A stretch of 64,000 bases of DNA. It comes from Schistocephalus solidus. Taxonomy: Eukaryota; Platyhelminthes; Cestoda; Diphyllobothriidea; Diphyllobothriidae. Shown piece by piece: positions 13,611 through 24,779 of the stretch. The position numbers and the translations under genes were made by a program. The notes under the pieces were generated by a model, which did not search any database, was not told the origin of the DNA, and saw only the letters and a program-made list of their open reading frames with translations. The stretch is from positions 248,001 to 312,000 of the forward strand of contig WEDG01000289.1 of the NCBI GenBank assembly GCA_017591395.1. The letters run 5' to 3'. Each line of letters opens with the position of its first letter. The first letter of the stretch is position 1.

Positions 13611-15237
13611 GTAATAAAAGATTCAGAACATTTTATTATCGCCTAAGTGACTTGATCCCTTTACCTTTCCGAGAAAACTAACGCTACAAGCCTTTTTTGC
13701 AATTAGAAGTTCGACAATATTTGGAGCCATCTATACAACGTTGTAACTGGCGTCGTTCTCCGTTGCAAAAAGAACCTGCCCCTATCAGATGCGGTGCTTG
13801 CACTACTTACTCAATTTCCCAGCGCATCACTACAGCCATAAAGCCTTAACGCGGACGATTTAATATCATCATCCCACTGTTTTGGTCAACAGGAGATCAG
13901 AAAAATACAAGATCATCAGTGAGGTCTGTTTCTGAAAACAACTAGATAAAGGGGATAATTAAGTCAACTCGTCGTGAGATACAGGGCCTCTATAGAGGGT
14001 TGACGTAGCAAAAAATGTCTTGTGTATTTCTTATGATCTGGCAGACCGAACTGTCGCAGAGTACCTTCGGGAATCTGACACTAGTGTACCATCTAGCTAA
14101 CCCCCTTCTCCAACCGTCGGCTAGGTAAACAGATAGTAATCCACACAAGATGAAATTTTTATGTTTAGAGTTAAGAGGTCAACTGGTAAGATCAGTGTTA
14201 GGAAGTTTCGGGTTTATTCTAAGAGACGGAAATATATATCCCTCACGTTGGAATTTTGCGCATGGCTACAAGTTGCACGAGGTACTTATTCCTATGCCCA
14301 ATCACTGACGCGACTAATGTATAGCAGATTTAATGCGCTAAACACCCACTTGCTGCGCAAAAACCCTGAGCAGGTTGTTGGACTGAGTGAGAAGTTGATA
14401 GGATGCATTTCCCACGAGTCAGCATTTTGCTAACAGAGTAAGATATGCTGTTAGACTGGCTTTTACCTGTGCACGTTCATATGTGCCCTGAAGCAGTCGG
14501 AGGCAGCATTGCTGTTGCCGATCGGCATTGGCTAGCCAGCGTCCATGCACGTTCAATGCATCCGCGTGGGAGTGCAAGCAACCTACCCCCTGCAGTGCAT
14601 GAAATGTGCCAGCGTACACACGGGCATAGGCGCGGCAAATATGTGCACACACATGCAACTCCAAGGCGTCCTGTGCATTTGCGTGTAAACGGTGCAGGCG
14701 GTATGGACGCAAAACAGGAAACTGTGTGCCAGAATACTGCTGCTTAAATAACTCGACCATGACCTCCTGCGAAACTGGAGTTGAGACGAGAGAGTAAGTT
14801 CTTGTGGGCGGTGCCCGCCTCCATCTCGTCCTGGATGTCGACTGCTGCTACTGCTAACCCTCAAAAACGCTACCAGCTCTATGCACTTGCAAAATCGTGA
14901 CAATTTTGTTCAGATGCCTGACATGCTACAGTCTTCGGCGTTTCCATCATGCACCTATTGTCTATTCAGGCAATCGTACTGACGGCCGCTGTGAATCCGT
15001 CTCCCAACCAATGCTTCGACCCGCAGCACGTCACCAACAGCAAGCAAACCACGTCGGCCTGCCAACTCCTGCAGCCGCATTACACATCTCCGTACACATC
15101 CAGCCAACAAAATCACATCGCGTGCAACACCCAGACCACATCAGCAAAGGAATAAATAGGGTCGTGGTCTAAACCAACGCTTAAACGTAGATAGACACTT
15201 TGGTTTAGGTAGCGAGGTGCATGTGTATCGCAGACGA
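13611..15237 (+). repeat. Left arm of 1.63-kb inverted repeat
   Basis: It is the reverse complement of 29491-31129 with only scattered substitutions and one roughly 12-base indel near 15200. It starts GTAATAAAAGATTCAGAACA and the partner ends in the complement of this. A 113-residue frame (14419-14760, minus) is open in both arms, but the arms are too similar for this to show selection. No target-site duplication is visible at the outer edges (CACTTA on the left, CACGTA on the right). Confidence 0.9.
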
Positions 15238-16470
15238 GAAGTAGATGTGCAATTGGGACTGGAATCACTGAGGATAATCTGTCAACACAATATTTTCCAA
15301 AGGATCCTCAAAAGAGCGAACTGCTAGTATCAGGTAGCTGGTAAATATTAAGGTCCAAAATGTCCCTCGGTGCTCGTGAGGTTCTGTTTTGTTTGAAGGA
15401 ACTGGGTGTAGTGTCACTGTCCTGGCCAATTGAAAGTGCTGCTCAACTTACGAACACACGAAGGAATCCGTGAGACCTGTTGACTCCGCAATTCGACTGC
15501 TAAAATTGGTCAGACAAATGGGTTAAGTCTTCCAATACAGCATTAATTGCAAACTATATGAAGCCGCATATCAGTATGGGTCCCGTAGGCGCCGACTTCA
15601 AGTCTTTTCGATCTAACTCTCCTGCTCCAGCTCCTCCTCCCCGCATCATTATCATCATCAGCAGCATCCTCATCATTATCAACAACAACCATTTTTCTTA
15701 GTCTTCGCCTTCTTCCTCCTCGCACCATCTTCTTCTTCCTATTCAAACATTTATCCTTCAGTATCTCATATCCTGCTCATGCGGAGATTAGGACACTAAT
15801 GTCCTGTGGCAGGCCTTCAATAGTAATGCATTCAGTGTCTGCGTCAATGCCTCCCATGTCGTTTAAAGGGCGTCAGTACATATCGAGAAACTGGGAAGAG
15901 ACGTAAGATTGCATGATTTCAACAATGCGAGACGTCTGCAACAGTATTCAGCTCTGCTGGCTTACAGTTCCGATGCTTTCGGAGAGTTCACTCTACGAGG
16001 CGGAGCATGGACCTCATGCCTGCTCGATGGCAGCGCCTTTCTCCATTTCCCTCCAAAACTTTACTAACATTGTGATTATGCTTGAATAGAACAGTTCATT
16101 CATTGGCCTATATGCATAACAGTAACGGGTGTATGGGTTGGCGTAGGCCAGGACCCATACTGCAGTTCTACGGTTACTCCAGTTTCATCGATACAGTTGG
16201 ATGAACGTTCAACGTTTTTCCATTGACGGAGATACCGTTCAGAAAATATACTTCCAGTAATTGCCACGCACGAAAACCTAGCATAGGTGATGCCATCTGG
16301 GTTTGCTAGCGCAGGCACAGTTTTGGTGGTAGACAGTTCTTAAAAGCAATATAAGGATAGTCTCTGCCAAACTCATCAATGAACCTGGTGGATAGTTTTA
16401 CTTCGCCTTAGCTAAGCCTTCACCCCCACCTTTCGCTCCATGAAGCTGTGTTCTAAGCGGTGGATACCTC
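15238..16470. other. Non-coding interior, with CAT-rich tract
   Basis: No gene was recognised. A CAT/CAA-type simple repeat lies at about 15645-15690 and creates an Asp-rich frame on the minus strand that is not a credible gene. Confidence 0.5.
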
Positions 16471-17330
16471 CCCCCCCTCCCCGACAATCGTTCGTTGCCA
16501 GCTGACTAAATCAGATGAGGGTGACCTGTGCATGTGTGCCTTCGCATTCCGTAGTTTCTGAACTAATAGCCATCCTCCCTCCCCACTCCCTTAAAAAATA
16601 AGTCCTACGGAGGGGACGTAGTGCACTCCCGTAGGCAATCCAGGCTAATTCGGGTCGTTTTTCCATAAAACAGACGTTATAAATCACGGTGGAATTTGGC
16701 TGTCGTCTGGGATGAACAAGCAGCTCTGTCTAAGTATTGCACCGCCTTCTTCTCAGGGGAGAAAGCTAGAAATGTTGCCTTAAAAAGTCGTTTATGAAGC
16801 ATTCCCATGGCACGCTGACCATTGCTTGTGGGCGCAAAAATGCGATCTAAACGAACTATAAAACAAACAACCACCACAGTCTCCTCCTCGTGCGTTCATT
16901 CCTCTGCAGACTATTAGAGTGGCGTTGCTCACTCTGCAGCCTGGAATATTCGTTTTCTTTTAGACAATTCAGTGACAAACTAGCCAGCAAGGAAGGCAAC
17001 CCTGGTCACCCATGAACTGGCCCACTATTAACTGGAACTTACGGCTCTCAGTGAGGCCTACATCTCAGAGCAAGGGACAATCGGATAAGGTTGACGTCGG
17101 ACACATCACTTTCTGGAGCGAATGTCCAAAGGTCGAGTTATGAAAAGCCGGAGTCACTTTTCCCACCAGGAACGACGTTGTGAGACGGTTGTCTTGCTTA
17201 CCACTGGGCATTCATTATCACCGTATGACAATGCGCCGGCCTATTCACGGAAATAGATTGGTCATCCTCGTCAGCGATCACTTGTTAGTTCATCACATTG
17301 AGATCGGTGAAACAGTGCCAGAAGCCTTGA
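16470..17330 (+). mobile_element. LINE 5' fragment (5' UTR plus endonuclease start)
   Basis: 16560-16720 matches the reverse complement of 22930-23100, the 5' UTR of the minus-strand LINE; shared stretches include CAGGCTAATTCGGGTC. 16930-17260 matches the start of its endonuclease, with broken peptides related to LSET.ISEQG, then RNDVVRRLSCLP. Stops and frameshifts throughout make it a dead copy. Confidence 0.65.
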
Positions 17331-18120
17331 AATATACCCATCGTTCCTGTCTCACTTGCTCAAACTACCCCATAGCATTCAGCCACATGCGCCACTATGA
17401 AAAGAATAGTTAGAAAACCTTAGTCCAGGCCCACCACTGTGCCTTGCCCTACCTGCCCACTCGCATCTCCCTAAATCGCATATTAAACTACTTCACAACA
17501 CGTACATACACGTCGCACACGTAAGCAGCGAGCATGCGACCCACTTTGCCGTCGCCGGTAGCTGAACTGACGCATGTCAGTATATGTACCTTACAATTAG
17601 ACGGGAAACGTGTTCCCTGATGGAGCCTGGTACACTTAGTGGACATCACCTCCTTAATAGCACGCGTAGACGTGCTCTTTAGCTCTGCCAGTCACTGAAT
17701 CCTGTGTAATTACGAGCTTTTAAAAGACTTGGACACTTAGTTGGTGCATGGGAAAGGGATGAGAAAGCGAGAACGACATTAGAAAATCCATCCCCACAGC
17801 CTCTCAGCGTCTTCTTCGTTGTGATAAATCTGACACGCTTTAAAACTATCATGACGCGCTAAGCGTCCTGGCTTGTAGGGCTACCAACTGACACGATTGC
17901 TTGGTCCTCAGTAAAGTAGCTTGGATTGACTGAAGGACTGAGAGGCAACTGTAATACCTCCCTCGCAATATGGCACCTCTGACAATCGCGCTGATGTGAG
18001 ATGACCGCTGCGCTTACAGAAACTTGGTACTCGTCGTGGAAGCTAGCCTATGCGTGTGATACACGTAGACGGACTGTAAAATTTTGTTAGTCATTAGGCC
18101 TAATTCCAACAGATTTTGGC
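17331..18120. other. Intergenic, weak family A traces
   Basis: No coding sequence was recognised. About 17825-17920 (ATCATGACGCGCTAAGC...) resembles the GCACCGTGATAGTTT segment of family A in inverse orientation, so it may be an old fragment. Confidence 0.35.
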
Positions 18121-18620
18121 TGGGGGAACGACGGATCGACTGGTTCATGGGTGCTTGATAGTTCGAACGTCGATTTCGACTATGTCCACCGTATGCTCCA
18201 CGGAAGGGTGGTACAGGGACGGTGACATGCGCGTGATTTAGTTTTAAGTGATAGTAGCCTTGCGCTGCAGCTACCGCACTCTCTCCTCCTCCCCCACCTG
18301 AACCCGGTGTCATGACAAAGGCAAGAAGACCGGAGGCGGGAGAGGGCGCAGGTGGCTGGCGCGGCCGGAGCCGCCCCTGGGCGTACCACCACACCTGGCT
18401 CGGATCCCACGGAGTGGGAGTTCCATAAAGGCCACATTAAGAAGGAGCCATTGCAACCTGACTCTCAGTCCGCCAGTCAGCCACTCCACACAAAACACAC
18501 TTTAGGCTGACCACGCGGTCCGAGTTATCCCGTCAAGCCATGGCTTTTAGCGCACCGTGATAGTTTCAAGCGCGTCAGATTGTTTATAGGGAGGAAAATG
18601 CGCTGAGCTGTCCACCTCAC
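18120..18620 (+). repeat. Interspersed repeat family A, unit 1
   Basis: It matches 31150-31400, 45765-45980 and the reverse complement of 43600-44030. Shared blocks are the CACGGAAGG...GGGACGGTGAC segment, the polypyrimidine CTCTCTCCTCCTCCCCCACC, AGAAGACCGGAGGCGGGAGA, GCAGGTGGCTGGCGC and TCAGTCCGCCAGTCAGCCAC. No open frame is conserved between copies. The type of element is unknown. Confidence 0.7.
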
Positions 18621-18940
18621 TCTCTCCCCCCAGCTCCCACAATCAGACCACCATCCGAGCCAGTCAGTTGTCTGATGTGGGAGTGGGCGCATTGGCTGGC
18701 GGGTCGGCGTACCCGTCTTCGCGCGCCACAGCACGACCTGGCCCCCATAACGCACAAACCAGGATTTACATACTCAGGGGGAAATGGAGGAGCCATCACC
18801 GTTTGACTCCCAGTTCACTGGTCAGCCACTCGACACACACAGCACATACAATGGGCCGACAGGGTGGTCTGGTGCAAGCGTCAGGTTGGCAGCCTTCCAA
18901 GCCACGGTTTCTAGGACACCGTGATTTTATCAGGTACATT
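18620..18940 (+). repeat. Family A, related tandem unit 2
   Basis: It is a diverged relative of unit 1 directly downstream. GACTCCCAGTTCACTGGTCAGCCACTCGACAC corresponds to the TCAGTCCGCCAGTCAGCCAC segment, and both units carry a GGCTTT/GGTTTCTAG...CACCGTGAT block. The two units are therefore arranged head to tail. Confidence 0.55.
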
Positions 18941-18969
18941 ATAATGATTGTGAGGGTGTTGTCTATGTA

Positions 18970-21900
18970 TTAGTGTAGATGGTGTGCGCTGATGTGGCTT
19001 AGCCTCCGGTGGTTTACCGCAGGTTGTCGTGGAGGCGCATGTGTCCTAATAGGCCCATGCGGTGTGTAAATGTGCGGGAGCAGTGAGGGCAGTGGAGGCG
19101 GGCGTGGTGACTGTATGTCGGAGTCCCAGACACTGGTTCACCAGCCTCCGTGCGATGGATACGCAGGTGACCGACCAGACCAATGCGTGAGTTGAAGTTG
19201 CGGGCGCAGTGTGGGCAGGAGAAATTGGTAGAGGCTGGGGGATTTCATTCATGGTAGTGGGGGTTGCAGTGGCGGTAAAAATGGCAGGAGCGGAGGGTGT
19301 GTATGGTGTATCGGTGTTATCGGTATTGCGGTGAATTCCGCTGTCATGGATGCGCATGTGACCGAATAGGCCCATGCGATGAGTGAATGCACGAGGACAG
19401 TGAGGGCAGTGGAGGCGGTAATCTCTGCTGTGTGTTGATGCTCCAGGCACTGGTTCACCAGTCTCTGTACGATGGATTCGCAAGTGACCGACCAGGCCGA
19501 TGCGTGAGGTGAATGTCCGGTCGCATTGAGGACAGTTTAGGAGAGAGTCCCCATCGCTGATAGTTGTGGTGGTGGTAGTAAAGGCGAAGGCAGTGGGGGT
19601 TTCCGTGGTGCGGGTAACAGGCGATGAGTATTGGGATGTGGTCTCTATGATGGTGGGAGTAATGGAATTGATGCCAGGAATGAGGGTGGGGGAGTCTGAA
19701 GGAGGGTTGGCAGAATTTGACGTAGAAGTTGGAATTGTCTGATTGTTGGTGCATTGCGTCCGAAGATATCCAACCAGGCCGATTCGCGCGCGGATGATGC
19801 GTTGAGAGCGTGGGCATGTTGGCAGGGCCTGGGCATCGACGATGTTGGTCCGGGGCGCTGGTGACTTTCGTGCCGCTCTTTTGGCCTTGGCTGCAGCGAT
19901 CCGGTTTGCCACATAGATTGCTGAACCAGTCTTCACGGATCTTCTCCATGTCGGTCATTCCTGGGCGAGGTCCTCCCAGGTCGCCGGGTTGATTTGCAGT
20001 TTCTTCAGCGATTTCTTCAAAGTGTCCTTATAGCGTCGTTTTGACCTCCCTGTCGGCGATCACCCGTAGCGACATCTCCGTAGAAAAGTCGTTTGGGTAG
20101 TCGCTCGTCGTCCATTCTTACCAGGTGGCCGCTCCATCGCAGTTGTACTTGCCGCAGCATGGCGTGGATACTGAGGATTCCGGTCTGCATCAGGAATTAC
20201 GTGTCCGGGATTCTGTCTTGCCATCTCAGCTTCAGCATTCTGCGGAGGCAGCTGAGCTGAAAGTAATTCAGCTTCCTGGCTTGGTTCGAGAAGACGATCC
20301 AGGTCTCTGCTCCGTAAAGGTGTGTCATCAAGACGACGGCCTTGTACATCTTCAGTCTGGTCTTCAGGTGAATACCGTGGCGATTCCACACGGAGGCCTG
20401 CAGCCGGCCAAAGGCCTGACTAGCCTTGAAGATCCGTTGGGCAACCTCGTCATCGATTCTCGTGTTGCATGACAGCGTGCTTTCTAGATAAGCGAAGGTT
20501 TCCACGTTTTTGATTTGAGCACCGTTGACATTGATTCTGGGAGCGTTGTATTCCGCGCTGGGTGGCGGCTGGTGCATGACAACCGTTTTGGTTGTACTGA
20601 TTGTGAATCCAAAATCGGCGCAACCTGCGGCTAAGAGGTCCATGCCCCTTTGCATGTCCTCCTCCATCACGGTATTAAGGGTGCTGTTGGTCGAGAGAGC
20701 AAGTCATGGACTGTAGTCGTAGACGCACGCGTTGAAGCCTGCATACGCCGACTGTTGAGAAGTTGCCCGTCAGCTCTGTAAGCGATGCGGATCCCAGGCT
20801 GCTCATCACGGTAGGCGTCCATCAGCATAGCCAAGAACATGAGACTGATCAGTGTGGGAGCCAAAACGCAGCCCTGCTTTACTCCGTTGGTCACTGCGAA
20901 TGCTTCGGATGCCGTTGTCAGTGACGCGCGCCGACATCCCATCATGAAGCTGACGCACCATGTGCGTGAACGGCTCAGGACAGCCAAATTTCTGCATGAC
21001 TTTCCACAATCCGTCGCGATTCACCGTGTCAAAGGCTTTCGTCGGATCCACGAAGGTAGTGTAAATGTGCGTTCGCATCTCCTGGCACTTCTCTTGTAGC
21101 TGGCGGGCGGCAAAGATCATATAGGCTGTTCCACGGTGTTGGCAGAAGGCACATTGGCTTTCCGGGAGCAGGATACGGGCGAAGATCTTCCCAGCGATAT
21201 TGAGCAACGAGATGCCTCTGTGATTATCACAGAGTTGCCGGTTCCACTTCCGTTTGTAGAGATGGACGATGCTCGCGTCTTTGAAATCCTGAGGAACTTG
21301 TCCTTGGCGCCACATCTCTTGGAAGAGTGTTGTGAGTTCTGCCATCAGCCGGGGCCCACCGTGCTTGTAGACTTCTGGTGGGATTGCGTCGGATCCCGGT
21401 GCTTTACCGCTGGAAATCTGCTGCACTGCCCGGATGGTTTATGGTAGAAAAGGCGGCAGATCCAGGTCATTGTTCGTGTCCACTTGATGGAGTTGGTCAA
21501 TGGCAGCATCGGAGATGGCTGATCAGCAATTAAAGACACTTCTGAAGTGCTCGGCTGAGCGCTTCAGAATTTGCGATTTCTCTGTCAGTAGTGTTGTGCC
21601 ATCAGAGCTGAGCAGCGGTGCGGTCCCCTTGATACACCGGCCGTAGATGGCCTTGATGGCTTTGAAAATTTTTTTCATTTCATTGCGGTCCGCATACCCC
21701 TGGATTTCCTCAGCCTTTCGGATCATCCAGACATCCTGCATCTCCCGCAGCCGTTGTTGTACAAGGCGCCGGCATCTGAAGAAGGCTGCTTTGGTGGCGT
21801 CAGTCCGAAGGTCCATGTAGGCTTTGTGCAGTCCATTCTTCTTCGCGAGTAAGTTGCTGATGTCGGCGTCATTATCATCAAACCAGTCCTGGTGTTGACG

Positions 21901-23280
21901 ACGTGCGCGTCCGAGGACTTCATGGGCGGTGGACTGGATGCCATTTCGCAGTTGACACCATCGTGTCTCCACGGTAGCATTATCATCTGGAGCATGCAGT
22001 TCCTCCAGTTTCTCGGTTATTTGGTTGCTAAAATCAAAACAGTGAGTAGGCAAATTTAACAAAAGAGTATTAAACTTACCTGGTGGCCTCTTAATTTGGG
22101 GCCTTCGTCGGGGTTGCAGTCGGAACCTCATCTGGGAGATGAAGTGGCGGTGATCTGTCCAACCATCGGCATCGCGGATCGCCTTGGTTACCAGCACGTC
22201 CTGTCGATCTCGCCTCCGGACGAGAACATGATCCAGCAGATGCCAGCGTCACGACCGAGGGTGCATCCGCGTGGCCTTCTCCCGCGTCGGAAGGCGGAAG
22301 AAGGTGTTGGTCAGCAGGAGACGGTGTTCCGCACACGTGCGCAGAAGAAGGAGGCCGTTATCGTTACAGCTACCGAGACCGTGGGGACCCAGCACTCTCA
22401 TTGGGAGAGCGTAGGCGTTGATGATGGTGGCGAACTGGTCTCCCCGAAGAGGCAGGCGCAGGCTCATCAGACGATCTTTGATACCCTGTGGCAGACAGGG
22501 CAGACGTCCCACGATGTCGTTCCGGATGGCAAAGGACAAACCAGCGTCGCGTCGCTCTGCCTTTGGCCGGCCGCTCCAGAAGAAGGTGTAGCCGGAACTC
22601 ACCTCCTCCAGCTGACCCTGCTCAGAGAATCGGGTCTCGCTGAGAGCAGCAATGTCCATCTTGTAGCGCGCCAGTTCCCGAACGACTAGCGCCGTCCTCC
22701 GTTTCGGCTGGTTGCTCCTAGTATTGTCTAAAATGGAACGAACTTTCCAGGCTGCTAGTGTGAGTGGACTCACCCGAGCAGCCTGGAGGGTATGGCGAGG
22801 GGGATTGGGAAGGGGGGTATCGTTTTTTGTTTGAGTTTTACGACCGCGTATTTTGCGATCTGTGAGCCGTGGCCAGCTGCAGAAGACGTGATAACCAGCA
22901 TTTGTTTACAGCACCTTTTCTAGCCCCTTCCTCCGCGAGGAGGCAAGTCGTGCTCGGACATCCCAGACGGCTGCCGAACTCCACTATGGGTCACGGATTT
23001 GTTTTAGTGGGAGAATGACCCGAATTAGCCTGTGCCGCCCACGGGGTTGCTGTTTCCCCACCGAAGGACTTTTTTAGAGGGGGAGGTGGGAAGTTCGGGA
23101 GTCAGACATACCGGGTGTGGAGGCACACATAACACCGGAGACCCTCACCTGGTTTAGCCCGCCGGTCGTGACGGTTGCCCGGGGTGTGGCCGCTGGGAAG
23201 AACCCAACTTCGAGGAGCCACAGGTGGGAGTTGGGTGCCAGTTAGAGTCGGCCACAGGAACATTCACCACCTGTATGAGA
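18970..23280 (-). mobile_element. Near full-length LINE (EN-RT plus zinc fingers), inactivated
   Basis: This non-LTR retrotransposon lies on the minus strand: 5' UTR about 23280-22774, endonuclease 22773 to about 22080, reverse transcriptase about 21430-20060, and a zinc-finger tail ending at the TAA of 19014. Its 5' UTR is shared with fragments at 16.5, 38.6, 39.2 and 49.7 kb, which supports the 5' limit. The limits are approximate; no clean target duplication or 3' tail was identified. Confidence 0.85.
19014..22773 (-). pseudogene. LINE endonuclease/reverse transcriptase with C2H2 zinc fingers
   Basis: The N-terminal part is an AP-like endonuclease ([38 protein letters not shown], then GWTDHR matching the SDH motif). 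The RT follows: SGKAPGSDAIPPEVYK, FVDPTKAFDTVN, VTNGVKQGCVLAPTL, TKTVVM, LYGAETW. In one frame there are stops near 22249, 21523 and 21441, a frameshift near 20900-20990, and more later. The catalytic F/YADD box at about 20690 is gone: HDLL is followed by sequence unrelated to ADD. The tail has two intact fingers, C-x2-C-x12-H-x3-H (CPQCDRTF...HLRIH and CPHCPRAF...HMRIH), at about 19320-19540, a degenerate first finger, and two more in a shifted frame at 19030-19240. Domain style suggests the RTE/CR1-like flatworm group; the clade is not fixed. Confidence 0.85.
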
Positions 23281-24392
23281 CAAATGGAGTGACCAAATGC
23301 TATCTGTGTGGTGCTACCCCTAACTAGTACCCCTACACCCCATGGGTGCTTAGAGGGAGGAAGTATACCGATTTTGAGTAAGTTTGCAATTAAGAGTTTT
23401 GAGATGCTCTCGATGGTATTCGTGCAGTTAACTGTCCTGGAAATGATAGATACGGAGATTCATATATTTTGTGCGTTCTCTGAGCGCCAAGCGGAATTTT
23501 CCTTTTGACGTTAGAATACGCGTTTCATGTTGACCTTGTGGTTTCCTATGACTCTCGCTCCCTGGAACAAGTTTTGGTCAAAATCTCAGTGGTTATCCAT
23601 GCCAAACATAATCATTATGCAATGAAAATGGACTTTGATCTATATGCCTATTATCTGGTTCGTAGATTCTGTATTAACTTTACGAACACAGCCTTCTGTG
23701 CATGTGTTATTCGGTTTCTTGTTGCCCATTCATACTCGAGTCAGAATTCGCTTCCCTCATTAGATTTCGGAGTTTTGACCTCGGGTTGTCTTCAATACTT
23801 TATACTCTCCGGACCCGCATTGCCATCATACTGGGGACGATCGTGATCTCCAGCAGGCTAGAAAAACCTTCGCGCGTATCTGCTCTTGCTCATTAGACTA
23901 ACTCAAGCAGTGCACAACGGGCATGTAAAAGTCTTCGCGCCACATGCTGCTACCTTCCTTGTGGCTTGGCCGTACTGACAACGTGCTCGGTTATCTCAGG
24001 GGTTATGGCAGCAATTTTTTCCTACCGAGAAGCCCTGGATAATTTTGATGTTGTTTCAAATAGGCATGATTTTGGTAGCGTGACCTTCTCGCATTTTTGA
24101 AATATTTTCGTTCTCATCTAGACTCGACCCAGAGTTTATAATAGCCATAGGGCTGGGTGAAACCTACATTAAAACTATTTATTGAAGAGAGTGTAATATG
24201 AATCAATCGTAGAACCATTCAAAAGGTAGATAAATGTACGTGCTCTGCACAGCGTTGTCCACCTGAAAAATATAGACTCAAATACAGGAAGTGGGTCCCA
24301 CTTTTTAAATTACCTATCCTTGACTCTTGTTCGAACCAAAGGAGTTCAAAACACCGTGTTGAGGGAGAAAGCTGGCTCCATTCATGGGGTCC
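23281..24392. other. Intergenic, nothing recognised
   Basis: This 1.1 kb lies between the LINE 5' end and the gypsy 5' LTR. Overlapping short plus-strand frames (23505-23896) match no known family. Confidence 0.5.
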
Positions 24393-24759
24393 TGTGGCGG
24401 TCTGCTTCCACGATCAGCACCACCACCGCTGACTCATCATGCCCTCGCCTGCCAAACCTCGCGTACTCGGGCCTGGCAGCCTTTGTCACTCGCGCTAGGC
24501 CCTTGCCTCTTGAGAACTCGTAGCCAATCAAACTGCATCAGTTCACTGATTGGCTGCAGGTGACGGACGACACACGGTTTGGGTCGGGGAATCTCAACAC
24601 TAACAACCAACAACTGGCCTGCAGAGACGGCTGGCGGCAACTGCGATCAGAGCCCCTTGTAAGCTCCCCTTGTCAAAGTAAAAGCCAGTCTCACCTAATC
24701 CACCTTCCCCGACTTCTGATTAGTGAAACTTTCGGGTTGTCGACCTCACAACTTCGACA
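24393..24759 (+). repeat. 5' LTR, 367 bp
   Basis: It starts TGTGGCGGTCTGCTTCC and ends CTCACAACTTCGACA; it aligns with 28476-28924. It lacks about 80 bp that the 3' LTR has between GCCTGGCA and TCTTGAGAACTCGT. Confidence 0.9.
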
Positions 24760-24779
24760 TCAGTGAACCCTAAGGAACG

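Noticed and set aside
14419..14760. 113-codon frame (minus), also open in the right arm at 29980-30321
   Set aside because: The two arms are nearly identical overall, so shared openness is not evidence of a gene; no domain was recognised.
15543..15746. Asp/Asn-rich and Arg-rich frame on the minus strand
   Set aside because: It arises from a CAT/CAA simple repeat.
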